From: Hanleya hanleyi
Lineage: Eukaryota > Mollusca > Polyplacophora > Lepidopleurida > Hanleyidae
Direction of reading: 5' to 3'
Length of the DNA: 64,000 nt
NCBI GenBank assembly: GCA_036873755.1
Contig: JAVTVY010036984.1
Location: 1-64,000, forward strand
Below the pieces are notes generated by a model. The model ran no database searches and was not told the DNA's origin. It saw only the letters and a list, made by a program, of their open reading frames with translations. Positions 23,743-36,467 of the stretch are shown piece after piece. The number at the start of each line of letters is the position of its first letter. Position 1 is the stretch's first letter. Made by a program: the position numbers and the translations under genes.

Positions 23743-24929
23743 ATAAGGACGACACTGAATAATGAATGTCGAATGTGATGCTTGCTATTATCAGTATGTC
23801 AGTATGAATCGTTGGCTACAATATCTTCATTATCAAAAATGCAGTAAATATGTTTCAGCTCGCAAGTGTTATGCAGCTAAACTACACAAGACAGTGAATG
23901 GATTCTTGTGCCAAATTATAACCGCTATCACGAGTCGCGGCTTGATTATTGATGATGCTGAGCGCTGATGATTTATAGTCAACAACCTTTAAACTTTCTA
24001 GCTACTTTTGCTGTTCAATCAAAAGACCAAAACGTCTTCCTTTGAGCCACTAAGCACGAATGTGAACCCCAAGGACTATCGTTTGAATTTCCGAAATGGA
24101 AGCCGATAACATATGCCAACTATTCATGAGTCGACTGTCCAAAGGTATTGGTCATTAGTAACAAAAACTAGTAGAGCATGCCCTAGCGTTTTGTTTAGTT
24201 TTTTTTCACTCCCCATTGACTTATTTTTATGTAAGATAAACCTTTGATGACCTTTTGATGTAAGATAAACCGTTTTTCTGATGTTCATTGTGTTGTGTAG
24301 CAAGCATTAGAAAGTTCTATTTTGTTCCTAATGTCAACTTGATGACATAATTAATGTTAACCCTGCTACACGTGGGGGCATCATTTTTTAAGTGGAAATG
24401 GTGATATTCTATTACCTGTTGGCATTGCTTTATCGAATCATAAATGACAAATTTAACTCTCTGACATTGCGCCTAATTATGTCGGACCGGGTGGTAATGC
24501 AACTGTCCTCAGCTTGAACTGTTGCGCTGTATATATTATCTCTCAACTGCATTTTCATTATCGCTTGGTGCAATATTAGGGAAGACGGAACAGTACTTTT
24601 TCACTCGTGAGAGGTAGCCTGATAATATTCGTATCGTGGTTTGTATTTGTGGCATTCCTGCCTGTATCCGAAACCTCCACTACATCAACATACCATACTG
24701 AATAAATTGTACAATCCGAACTATAATGTTATACTGGTATCAAAATTGGTCCATTGGCTGAAGTGTCATATACATGTAACTGTGTGAACCTCGTAAGCTG
24801 ACAGTCGGAGGTATACAATCTGATAGAATGAGAATGCTGAGGTGTGTACTATGTGTAATTGACACGTCTCCAATCGTGTCAAAACATTTACTAAGAAACA
24901 AGATCTTTTAACTGAATTCACGTGTGATA
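23743..24929. other. No recognised feature
   Basis: A small direct repeat of GATGTAAGATAAACC occurs near 24,227 and 24,258. No coding frame, terminal repeat or RNA gene was recognised. Confidence 0.4.
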
Positions 24930-25925
24930 TTTTGATAAATCATGACAATCGAGATTATTCTAGATACGAAGTTGCAGATAAAGAACACAGTAAAATGTTG
25001 CTTTGCCACCGCCAGCGAATGTTTTATTCGTCAGATATTTTCCGCGTAGTAAAACTGCACAAAACCTTATTGCAAACCAAGGTTCGTATGAAGTTTATTA
25101 AAATTTTGAACTCGACAAGCGGTGTTATATTGTGTAAATCTTCCGAATGACAATATATATAATGACGGTATGTAACTCAAACATCCGAATATGTTATGAA
25201 GGTATAATATCTTTAAATTCTTCACGGCATGGTTTGACGCGAAATAATGCAGAACATTTCGTGCAGTAGTACTTGTGGTAGTCCAAACTGTGCAATGAAT
25301 AAAGAACATTTCACACTGTCATAATTGACTCGAGGCAAGCCAAACTGCATTTTTGTGAACGAGGTGTTCTGTTTGGAACAGACACACAGCTCAAGGCTAA
25401 TCTATCCACATTCAAAGCCTCGCATGTCATTGTTATTGGCTGATTGTTGCTCGGTTTTTTGAATTTGATGCTAATGCTGTTGAATATGGAAGAGGTCTTT
25501 GGATTATGAACGCGGAAGTTCTTTAATGGAGGAGGGCTGAATATTGAATGATCGACTAAACGCCTATATTGCTCGAATTGATTAGGCAAAACAATAATTA
25601 CTGCCTGTATACAAACATAATCACATGGAATAATCGAAGCTTAGAAAATTCTCAAGATACATGTATGTGATGTGGGTTTTAAGTTTCGTCTAAGTACTCT
25701 GGATAATCGAAACCCACACCAATAACATGAAAGCATTAAAGCCGATTAGCCACAATTAGCTAAAAGTCTATATGGTTTCAGGTAAACGTATTTTAAAGCT
25801 TCGAAAGAATGAACCTTTTGAGATAAGGATGTTTAATGCGCTGAATAGATAACATGGGGGGATATATTTGTCTGTAACCAATCAGAAATCACTTTGATCT
25901 GTCTGGTTCAAAAGGAACGCATTAG
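24930..25925 (+). repeat. Diverged relative of the large tandem unit, without SINE
   Basis: 24,930-25,190 follows the same word order as 40,615-40,894 (AGATACGA, TTGCTTTGCC, CACAAAACC, CATCCGAATA). 25,600-25,925 follows 42,205-42,570 (GGAATAATCGAAGCT, GTTTCGTCT, GAAACCCA, TTTTGAGATAAGGATG). Divergence is much greater than among the 36-54 kb copies. The spot corresponding to the SINE insertion is empty here. Confidence 0.65.
25455..25568 (+). repeat. Penelope-like 3' end, sense +
   Basis: It contains the recognisable 3' end words TTGAATTTGATGCTAATGCTG, GTCTTTGGATTATGAACGCGG, TTCTTTAATGGA and GCTGAATATTGAATGATCGAC in the correct order. No RT remains beside it. Confidence 0.65.
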
Positions 25926-25954
25926 ACAACTCGGCCAGCGGGCCTCCGTTTCAA

Positions 25955-28655
25955 GAGAGAGAGGGTGGATACTTCATGTAGGAAGCTAATTTCTGATTCT
26001 GTGTCGCTGAAAAGACTCAAGTCTAGACACATTTTTGTACCCAGACTTGGCTGTTGTTTGCATTGTCTCGTGATTCTTACATGGAATATGAACCAGAGAG
26101 AGAGAGAGAAGCAAGTTTTAACGTGGTGTTTAGCAATATTTCAGCTATATAGCGACGATCAAACAAAATTCCAAGTACTCAAGCAAATACCTTAGTAATC
26201 CAACACGTTAAAACATACACACATTAAAACCTATGCAACAAACCGATTTCTCTCAAATAACTTAAGACACAGTCCTCCCTCATCCGAAAAGATTTTCCAA
26301 AGTAGTCGCTCAATGAAAAAAAATCTCATACAGTCTTGAAATCTATACAGTCGATAAGAATATGTTTCATCGTGAGATCTTCGTGGCATGGAATACACCT
26401 TGGGACTGTGAGTTAGTCGTGTATGACCGATTCTACATCGCCTGATCATGGCTTCATCGAAACGTTTCTGGCTGTTCAGATGAGTATAGCCTATAGTTTC
26501 TTTTTTGAATTCATGAAGTTTGTTATTATTCACAGCATCCCATAAAGATTGAAACAGCTTTATCACATAAGTACAGATAGAGGTCCGAAATCGCTATATG
26601 GGATTCCGACAAGATCAACCTCATTATCTAGGGCAGCCCTAGCCAATCTATCACCCTCAGTATTACCTTTGATGCCAACCTGACTAGGTAACCAACAAAA
26701 GACATACAATATCAATCTGTTGATGAAATTTACAGTCATATAACTGTAGAATATTCAAGATGGTAGGATGAGTTGAACTTTGGATCTAAAGATAGTAGCA
26801 CATGCTACTCTCTTACTATCTGTCGAACCATCTGTATAAATAACCTGATGTGATCTGTATTTTTCTCTCAGCAGACCAAATTCTTTTGTATGCACGAGCT
26901 GGCTCGTGTTTGCCTTTTTTATATTTCGCTAGTGTAATATCTTCTTCTGGTTTAGCTAACTGCCACGGTAGAATTGGTAAGAGCTTATTAGGTCAAAGTT
27001 GACTAAGCTTAATACCGGCTGATACAATGTGTGATTTCATACGGATTCAAAGAGGTGGAATAATGGAGGGTTTCTTTAAATAGAAATCCACGAGCTGAGG
27101 TTTATATGCAGGATTCGGGTGATTTGATCGCAGTTTTGTGATATATGGCAGTGATAGTTTAATTCTTCGAAGTTCTAAAGGAAATTGATCTGCTTCGACA
27201 TATAAACTTTCTGTGGGGGATATTCTGAACGCTCCAAGGAAATGTCTTAGTCCTTGATGGAGAATAGGATCTAGCTTTGCTAAGTTTGACCTGCTTGCAC
27301 CGTTGTAAACAGTAGAGCCATAATCAAGTTTGGAACGAACAAGTGATCGATACAAATGGAGAAGTGTTTGCTGATCTCCTCCCCACTTATATTTGGCAAC
27401 TACCTTAAGCAAATCAAGAGCTTCCGTGCACTTAGCTTTCAAGCAATTTATATGCGATAAGAACGTTAATTCCTAAGAATTTGACCTCTTTTACTACTTT
27501 GATCTCAGTTCCATTTAAAGTATGTACTGAATCTTTGTGCTGGGAATACTTTCTGCTAAAGTGTATACAATTTGTCTTAGCTCTGTAGAATTTGAAGCCA
27601 TTTTCTAGACACCATTTCTGAATTCTATTTAGACAAATTTGTAATATTCTATCAATATTGTGTATACTTTTTCCACTGCACGAAATGTTGAAATCGTCTG
27701 CAAAGAGTGAACCATCAGTTGATTTATTCGAAACTGCCGCTAAGCTGTTGATCTTGATACTAAACAGAGTACCAGATAAAATACTGCCATGTCGAACACC
27801 CTGAACCTGGCCGAAATGATCAGACATGGTTATACCCAACCGAACTTGGAATTGTCTGTCATTCTATACTTTGGATATGAAAATGGTTAAACGGCCCTTT
27901 AATCCCATAGTATGGAGGTCTTTTAGAATCCCGTATTTCCATGTAGTATCCTAGGCTTTTTTCTGAATCAAAAAGATGGAAACTACATGTTCATTCTTGG
28001 CGAAAGCATTCTTCGCATAGGAATCTAATCTGACTAAATGGTCAATGGTACTTCTATTTTTACGGAAACCAGCTTGAATATCAATGAGTTTCTTTTCATC
28101 TTCTAGGTACCAAACAATGCGATCATTTATCATGCGTTCCATTGTTTTCAAAACATAGCTAGGCCGTGAAATCGGACGATAATTACCAGGGTCTGTATGG
28201 TTACGGCCACTCTTTGGTACTGGTCGAACAATGGCATTATGCCATGACGGTGAAAAGTCTTCTGTAAATTAACTTATCCATAGTATGTTGATTATGCGTA
28301 ATAGAATTTGTAGTGAAGATTCGGGTAGATGTTTCAAAAGTTGATAATGAATATTATTAGGGCCTGCAGCAGAATCGTTAGCTTTCGTGAGAGAAGCATG
28401 GCGTTCCTCAATTGTAACCATAGCGTTATAGCCTCCACGCTTACTGGAGGAAAATTTTATTTCATTTTTCTTCTCTCTTGTTCTGAAATATTGAAATTTA
28501 GGTACATAATTGCCTGACTAAGAGTTTTTTGGGCAATTGTTTCGCCTAGCTTATTTGCAATCTCTACTCTTTCAGTTAACACCTGATTTCCATCGTTGAG
28601 ATGATGAACACTAGACTTGGTGCTTTTACCTTTTATCCTTTGGCCTGCGTTTCAA
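25955..28655 (-). mobile_element. I-superfamily LINE, 5'-truncated, tandem unit 1
   Basis: First of two direct units (period about 2,697-2,701 bp, very high identity). Reading on minus from 28,655: a linker, RT, connection region, a damaged RNase H, a Cys/His-poor C-terminus, the 3' tail (26,117-26,150), then ~155 bp of non-LINE flank with a short (AG)n run. ORF1 and the AP endonuclease are absent. The motif GGCCTSCGTTTCAA stands at the left edge, at the junction and at the right edge of the pair (25,941, 28,642, 31,339). Confidence 0.9.
26231..28425 (-). pseudogene. LINE reverse transcriptase/RNase H, unit 1
   Basis: Broken ORF2. Segments in order: RT fingers with AGPNNIHYQLLK (about 28,360), VRPVPKSGRNHTDPGNYRPI (about 28,200) and ERMINDRIV with AGFRKNRSTIDHLV (28,151-27,951); palm with VQGVRHGSILSGTLF and the catalytic FADD box (residues 46-49 of the frame 27,839-27,432); thumb/connection with LYRSLVRSKLDYGS (27,442-27,047); RNase H start with YTDG (near 26,830). 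A deletion at about 26,765 removes the RNase H Glu and second Asp motifs, which are present in the copy at 10.7 kb. The last frame (26,566-26,231) has lost ~22 bp across its zinc-knuckle-like CxxC, unlike unit 2. Several frameshifts make it inactive. Confidence 0.9.
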
Positions 28656-31352
28656 TGAGGGTGGATACTTCATGTAGGAAGCTAATTTCTGATTCTGTGT
28701 CGCTGAAAAGACTCAAGTCTAGACACATTTTTGTACCCAGACTTGGCTGTTGTTTGCATTGTCTCGTGATTCTTACATGGAATATGAACCAGAGAGAGAG
28801 AGAGAAGCAAGTTTGCTATATAGCGACGATCAAACAAAATTCCAAGTACTCAAGCAAATACCTTAGTAATCCAACACGTTAAAACATACACACATTAAAA
28901 CCTATGCAACAAACCGATTTCTCTCAAATAACTTAAGACACAGTCCTCCCTCATCCGAAAAGATTTTCCAAAGTAGTCGCTCAATGAAACAAAATCTCAT
29001 ACAGTCTTGAAATCTATACAGTCGATAAGAATGTTTCATCGTGAGATCTTCGTGGCATGGAATACACCTTGGGACCGGCTCCTGTTTTAGTAAATATTCG
29101 TGGTTTAATCGTGCATGACCGATCCTGCATCGTCTGATCATGGCTTCATCGAAACGTTTCTGGCTGTTCAGATGAGTATAGCCTACAGTTTCTTTTTTGA
29201 ATTCATGAAGTTTGTTATTATTCACAGCATCCCATAAAGATTGAAACAGCTTTCTCACATAAGTACAGATAGAGGTCCGAAATCGCTATATGGGATTCCG
29301 ACAAGATCAACCTCATTATCTAGGGCAGCCCTAGCCAATCCATCACCCTCAGTATTACCTTTGATGCCAACCTGACTAGGCAACCAACAAAAGACATACA
29401 ATATCAATCTGTTGATGAAATTTACAGTCATATAACTGTAGAATATTCAAGATGGTAGGATGAGTTGAACTTTGGATCTAAAGATAGTAGCACATGCTAC
29501 TCTCTTACTATCTGTCGAACCATCTGTATAAATAACCTGATGTGATCTGTATTTTTCTCTCAGCAGACCAAATTCTTTTGTATGCACGAGCTGGCTCGTG
29601 TTTGCCTTTTTTATATTTCGCTAGTGTAATATCTTCTTCTGGTTTAGCTAACTGCCACGGTAGAATTGGTAAGAGCTTATTAGGTCAAAGTTGACTAAGC
29701 TTAATACCGGCTGATACAATGTGTGATTTCATACGGATTCAAAGAGGTGGAATAATGGAGGGTTTCTTTAAATAGAAATCCACGAGCTGAGGTTTATATG
29801 CAGGATTCGGGTGATTTGATCGCAGTTTTGTGATATATGGCAGTGATAGTTTAATTCTTCGAAGTTCTAAAGGAAATTGATCTGCTTCGACATATAAACT
29901 TTCTGTAGGGGATATTCTGAACGCTCCAAGGAAATGTCTTAGTCCTTGATGGAGAATAAGATCTAGCTTTGCTAAGTTTGACCTGCTTGCACCGTTGTAA
30001 ACAGTAGAGCCATAATCAAGTTTGGAACGAACAAGTGATCGATACAAATGGAGAAGTGTTTGCTGATCTCCTCCCCACTTATATTTGGCAACTACCTTAA
30101 GCAAATCAAGAGCTTCCGTGCACTTAGCTTTCAAGCAATTTATATGCGATAAGAACGTTAATTCCTAAGAATTTGACCTCTTTTACTACTTTGATCTCAG
30201 TTCCATTTAAAGTATGTACTGAATCTTTGTGCTGGGAATACTTTCTGCTAAAGTGTATACAATTTGTCTTAGCTCTGTAGAATTTGAAGCCATTTTCTAG
30301 ACACCATTTCTGAATTTTATTTAGACAAATTTGTAATATTCTATCAATATTGTGTATACTTTTTCCACTGCACGAAATGTTGAAATCGTCTGCAAAGAGT
30401 GAACCATCAGTTGATTTATTCAAAACTGCCGCTAAGCTGTTGATCTTGATACTAAACAGAGTAGCAGATAAAATACTGCCATGTCGAACACCCTGAACCT
30501 GGCCGAAATGATCAGACATGGTTATACCCAACCGAACTTGGAATTGTCTGTCATTCTATACTTTGGATATGAAAATGGTTAAACGGCCCTTTAATCCCAT
30601 AGTATGGAGATCTTTTAGAATCCCGTATTTCCATGTACATGTAGTATCATAGGCTTTTTTCTGAATCAAAAAGATGGAAACTACATGTTCATTCTTGGCG
30701 AAAGCATTCTTCGCATAGGAATCTAATCTGACTAAATGGTCAATGGTACTTCTATATTTACGGAACCAGCTTGAATATCAATGAGTTTCTTTTCATCTTC
30801 TAGGTACCAAACAATGCGATCATTTATCATGCGTTCCATTGTTTTCAAAACATAGCTAGACCGTGAAATCGGACGATAATTACCAGGGTCTGTATGGTTA
30901 CGGCCACTCTTTGGTACTGGTCGAACAATGGCATTATGCCATGACGGTGAAAAGTCTTCTGTAAATTAACTTATCCATAGTATGTTGATTATGCGTAATA
31001 GAATTTGTAGTGAAGATTCGGGTAGATGTTTCAAAAGTTGATAATGAATATTATTAGGGCCTGCAGCAGAATCATTAGCTTTCGTGAGAGAAGCATGGCG
31101 TTCCTCAATTGTAACCATAGCGTTATAGCCTCCACGCTTACTGGAGGAAAATTTTATTTCATTTTTCTTCTCTCTTGTTCTGAAATATTGAAATTTAGGT
31201 ACATAATTGCCTGACTAAGAGTTTTTTGGGCAATTGTTTCGCCTAGCTTATTTGCAATCTCTACTCTTTCAGTTAACACCTGATTTCCATCGTTGAGATG
31301 ATGAACACTAGACTTGGTGCTTTTACCTTTTATCCTTTGGCCTGCGTTTCAA
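28656..31352 (-). mobile_element. I-superfamily LINE, 5'-truncated, tandem unit 2
   Basis: Near-identical second unit of the tandem pair, with the same truncation point and the same RNase H deletion. That shows the duplication copied an already dead element. It differs from unit 1 by lacking ~28-32 bp of the conserved 3' tail (the TGAAATATTGCT...CACGTTAAA part, expected near 28,815) and by keeping the zinc-knuckle-like segment. Confidence 0.9.
28902..31120 (-). pseudogene. LINE reverse transcriptase/RNase H, unit 2
   Basis: Same domain order as unit 1: RT fingers 31,120-30,640, palm with FADD in 30,531-30,124, connection 30,134-29,739, RNase H start near 29,530. The final frame (29,258-28,902, 118 codons) is better preserved, with HLNSQKRFDEAMIRRCRIGH and then PRCIPCHEDLTMKH, a partial Cys/His cluster as found at the C-terminus of many I/R1/jockey-type ORF2 proteins. 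The RT fingers carry one frameshift not seen in unit 1 (near 30,765) and share the rest. Not functional. Confidence 0.9.
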
Positions 31353-34300
31353 TGGATGTAATACCGGTAATATATTCATAGAACTCTCATGTGATCTGTT
31401 ACAAAGGGTTTACTTCTATTTCTTTGCATGACGATCCAAGACGACCTGCGCTCAGGAATTGGAGGGTTACGATGAAAGTTTATACATTTGTTGTGTGATT
31501 GAGTCAAAGCCTGATCAACAGAACGCAGATAAAACTCAATATTTGGTTTTTAAAATATCATCGTGGATTCATTCAAAATATGCATTGTACATTGATGACT
31601 TAATTGGTATCACGAGAGCTATTAATTCAACGCTCTTAAATATTTATATCTACTACCACTCAAGCCGTGTGGTCGTGTCATTTTTTTTTTCAGAACGCCG
31701 GAATCTCTTCCCACCACCCATGTCATGTTGCATTTAGTAGGTCGGGTCAGTGGACACCATCAGAATTCAGTGATGTCAGATACGACTTGGATTTGGGTAA
31801 CATCATTTCTATTCGTCACGGGGTCTATTTCCTATGTCACTGTGAGCGCCCAAATACCCAAATGCGAGAGTCTCACGGGAGACAAGTGATCCACATTTAT
31901 ATATGGTAATTAGTGGAAAACCGTAAAATATTTATTACTGACAAATATTCTATATCCAAATATCTTATTTTATGAATATGCATCTTGGATTGTAGAGTTT
32001 TAGCATCTTTCGTTTTCATTTCTTTGCACGTGAATCCAAACATGCATTGATGTATTGATAATTAGTCTAACGCTTCCTGATTTTGTCTAGACGGCTGGAT
32101 AACGCGTGATAAATGTTCAACGATTTCTCACGGGAAATGGTAACTTTATGGCACCATCTAACTGCTTCTTTTAACGACTCTTCCTGTTCAGTCTAACACT
32201 TTGAGATAATGATATTTTACACGTCTTAACGATATACATCTAGAGGGTGAGACGAGTTGGTCGAGAGAAGGAGCCAAGCAGAATGAATTATCACCATTTT
32301 GTTACAAAGAGGTGTGATTCTTGTTAAGGGATTCTATGTAGCTTCCCGGGGTCAATAATTCAATAGCACGTACACTGTGGCGAAACATGGTACAGAATTA
32401 CCAATTTGTGAACTCGTTTATGATGCCTGGTCGTTTAGTACTTTTTTAATTCATTGTTGAAGGGAAACATGTTTTAATTTCAACATCATCTTCGGCAGGG
32501 CGAAATAGTTAAGGGTCATGTCGCACTAGATCTGATAGCGGAGGAACTGGAATTCGTTCTATAATTATTCGCGAAATTCTCTCGACGAAGAAGGACTAGT
32601 AATTCTATCTCGGCTTAGTATCCGTAATATCTTCAGATAGTGCTGGTCGGTTCAAGGCTGCGATTTAGCAGCATCATTTTTGTTCAATGTTAGCTGCACA
32701 TCGTGTATTATTCAGAATTCTCGTTACTCTTCTTCAATACAAATTTATGATATATATACATATTTGTGGAAATTTGATGATTGTTCATCCTATGACACTG
32801 TCATTGTCAACATTAGTCCAGTCAGACATGTTTGATTACCACAGGCAATTACATTTCCGGATAAATAAATTAGTAAGTGTAAATTATACATATTTAAAAA
32901 TGTTCGATAATCACAAAACCAAGGTGCGGTTATTCCGAGTGAAATATTTTCATGAGATTGTTACACAATACTATATATACAATAATCCTAGTTTTGAAAA
33001 GCCAGGAGATAGAAAAATAAGAGCTCTGAAAATCCATAAATTATCTCCATATAGTTGAAAATAAATCCGCTTGGCAGGTCAAACAAATAGGCCAAAAGGT
33101 CAAACTGTCCAACGAACTAATGGACGCTTATCGGCGTTTTCATCATGGTTGCTCGAATTCGCGATTTGTCTACATTCGACTACAAATTCGACAGTGACCC
33201 TGCCCACATCGCTCTCATCTTGAGTACGTAATACACACAAAATTAACCAAGAATGCTAATCTATGATGTGGTAATATATGATGTTTGACAAATGAGTACA
33301 TTGGAATTATTGGGATAGACAATTCCTCCAAAAGAAATGAAAAAAATAAAAACTTTGGGGTTTGATGACAACCATTGTGAATTGCTTACGATGCTTTGTT
33401 TGAAAGAATATATGAAAAAGATCAAAAGAACTTCAGATGATTGACTATGATTAGGAACAGTTAAACTTTGAAAATTAGTAGCCGGAAATGTGGCGAAAAG
33501 AGGCATTTTTATTTGACAAAGTGGGTCGACGCTTTGAATTCCCCAATGATGGCGATCGGCTATGACGCTGGAAAGTTAACATCTATATTTGTTCGTTTCA
33601 GACTTATACCGAAGAGTTTAGCCAGTTGGATTGAAACAGATATGGTACACATGATCTTTTATATGCTGAGTGATGACTATGACACTCAACATCACTAAAT
33701 CGGTGTGTCAAGGTGGCAACCGAGTTTTTCATATTCATGAATGCAGAGGCAAAGTTCCCACCCAATTGTCTTTCCATTGGGTTTAACCAAAATACCTCTT
33801 CAGAACTGCTCCCCGACCAACACAGTTGCTCACGCTGACCAATTCTGGATATTCAAAGCAATATATATTTTGACACACTGAATCAGTAATCTGGATAAAG
33901 TGCAACCCCAATCTGTATTTATGAGATGGAGCATTTTATTTCTATCAGTAATTCGGACAGACATATCAGACTATAATTAAGGTAGATATGCCCCATCAAT
34001 TACGTATATTCATCCTTTTCTGAGGGTATATTCTTTGTTTAATTCACACGCGAATATTACCTCCAAGTCCCATTATACAAATGGGATACAAACAATACTT
34101 TTGATAATAAACGTAAACTTTTGAACAATATATGATAACGTTTAGAAAGATTGGTTCATTAATAAGTAAATTATGGCTATTGAGGTACACAACCGCCCAT
34201 CTCCAGAAAGAATATTTTCAAGCCGATATTCTGATACGGCCCCTGAATGTCCAAATTCTGATTAGATATAGCACTGGATTTTGTGCTAAATATCAGATAA

Positions 34301-34687
34301 TAAATTACAGACAATTAAAGTTTCATCTCTGGATTAGAGAAGCAATTCTATGTCATTATATACTGTATAACTATGCCATTGTCGATGAGTAATATATGAA
34401 AAGTTCAGACAGATTAGGCAACTAATAAGAGTGAGCAGATTATGCAAATTCACCTACCTCTTTTTAGGCGGAATAAATAGTTGAAGCTAAACCACTTTAG
34501 AACTCACCTACACACTGGTTGATACCCAAATGGTCACAGAAAAGCATATTACAGATTGAAAATTTCTTCACGTGAAGCTGAATTGCCTTCTGTCATAACT
34601 TAATTGGTGAAGGTGAACGCTTATTGCGCATTAAATTAATATTTAATGTAAGCAGTAAAGCTATTATTGTTTCTTCTGTTTTTCGGC
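31353..34687. other. No recognised gene; contains an old copy of duplication 1
   Basis: 31,735-32,830 is listed separately. The remaining sequence has a 123-codon frame (32,687-33,058 +) that is Tyr/Ile/Lys-rich, as expected of AT-rich DNA, with no motif. A 92-codon frame (31,459-31,737 +) likewise has no support. No RNA gene or transposon end was seen. Confidence 0.4.
31735..32830 (+). repeat. Diverged third copy of segmental duplication 1
   Basis: It follows 13,826-16,080 in order with many changes: GGTCAGTGGACACCATCAGAA, CACGGGGTCTATTTCCTATG, GAGAGTCTCACGGGAGAC, TTGATGTATTGATAATTAGTCTAA, TTTTGTCTAGACGGCT, and GGAAATTTGATGATTGTTC. It must predate the split of units 1 and 2. Confidence 0.7.
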
Positions 34688-36467
34688 TTGGATAAACAGA
34701 AGAGTCTCAGAGTAAACAAGCGAATAGTACACGGAGGATGCAAGCCCAACATTAGTACTTACTATTCATCCTCTTCCTTATCCTCGTCATCTAGATTTAT
34801 CTAGTGTTCAATGTTTTATAGCTTGCAGATAAGAATATTGAATGTCAATTAATTTGCTAAGTAGGGATAGTGCAAACTATTTTGATCTGAAAATTGGATT
34901 TTTTTACGTTTTCATCCATTAAATTTCGAATGAATTTTATACTGTCATGAATTTGATGTGGCTATTTTCTGGTGAGAACAAAAATAAATCTGGACTGAAT
35001 TTCTTTTTCTCCTCATTTGAGCTTTGGAGAAAGGATTTTTACGAAGCTTTATGTTTTGAGATAAGGATGTGGCTTAATGCGTTGAGGAGACAAGTCCCTC
35101 TAACCCATCAGGATTTACTTTGATCGATCTGGTTACCAACATATAAAACGACATGTATCTCTGCATTACATCGAACAAGATTATGTTGTATTCTTTGACA
35201 TTGAATCTGCCTGATTCAAAACGTTGTGGGGTCTCCTGTCTTATTGCAAAGCGTTTGATCTCGGTCACTTTGTTCCTTGCAGCCTTGATGTAAATCTAAG
35301 TCAGTTTTAATGATTTCAATATCAGCGTGTTAAAAATAAGATAAAAATGTCCTTGATAACTTCCACGAGCTGTTTTTCAATTTACTTCTCTTTCTTTTCG
35401 TGATATAGTTAGCAAATTGTATTCAGTACTGCCATATAAATTATCAATACTTCAAATCAAAATGTGACTAATATACTGAGATAAGCTACATGTTTGCCAC
35501 ATTCCCACTCAAATATATCTGCGCAAACTATGTACCAAAGGCTTGGCGACATGTCGATCATATCGGTCTGCGGTCTGGATTTTGATAGTTTTGTACTGAA
35601 AAAGAAAATGTCTAGGTTCCTCGATTTACCAAATATAATTTGTAATGCCATTCGAACAAAATGTCTTAATTATTGAGGCTAAACACAGATGGACACAGGT
35701 TGTCTGATGGAAATCTTGCAATAGTATAAATATTGACGGGATTGACCACAATCCAGATCCGTCATTACTTCCTGCCTTCAAACAAAATCACAAATTTTTA
35801 GCGGATACATGGCTGATTAAAAAGGGTCAGAAAATATTGAAAGTTTATAAGAAGAATGAGACAACCTTCCCTAATATAACATGTCATAACGTTGGAAGAG
35901 AACTACTTCCAAAATAGCAACATTTACCCACTTCCCACTTCCCTAATATGCTTATATGCACCTCTTCCTACTTCCCTTATATGCGTTGTAATTTTTACCT
36001 GTATATGGCGAGATTCTGCTGGTGGACGTTTCGTCCCCAAGGCCCGCCCCCTGTGCAGACCTTTTGCTCTTTGATAGAAGTTGGGTCGACATCGGGCTTT
36101 ACAGACTAATCTTTTGTGCTAAATGCCGTCATTTTCATCTGACGACGATACAGCTCACCAATCCCCAGTGTACGTGTTGTCACAGCCACACAGCTCACCA
36201 ATTACCAATATGCGAGTTGTCAGAGCATTTTCATCATAGGTCTCTAGATTTGTATCTAATACCGCTTATGCCGGTGCTAGGGGCCGTGTGGTCATGTCAT
36301 CGAAGTTGCTACATGAATAGGTACAATAAAAACGTACCTGAGATCACGAATCGTTAGATTCTTGGTATGTGCTTTAGAATAAGTTAACCAGAAGACTTTT
36401 CTGTGAGGTCATGTGGCTCTGTCAATATGTCGGCACCTCTTCCCACTTCCCTTATATGCGTTGTAAT
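34688..36467 (+). repeat. Large tandem array, partial copy 0
   Basis: It begins at GGATAAACAGAAGAGTCTCAGAG (compare 39,889 and 46,229), jumps at about 34,990 to the module seen at 42,460 and 48,810, and runs to 36,467. The portion that carries SINE and retroelement in copies 1 and 2 is missing. Confidence 0.75.
35958..36467. repeat. ~440 bp block between 35-bp direct repeats
   Basis: 35,958-35,992 and 36,433-36,467 match at 34 of 35 positions (GCACCTCTTCC, then ACTTCCCTTATATGCG). The block between is absent from the corresponding places in the other array copies (43,315 and 49,700). The 111-codon frame 36,022-36,357 lies inside and has no recognisable domain. Confidence 0.7.
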
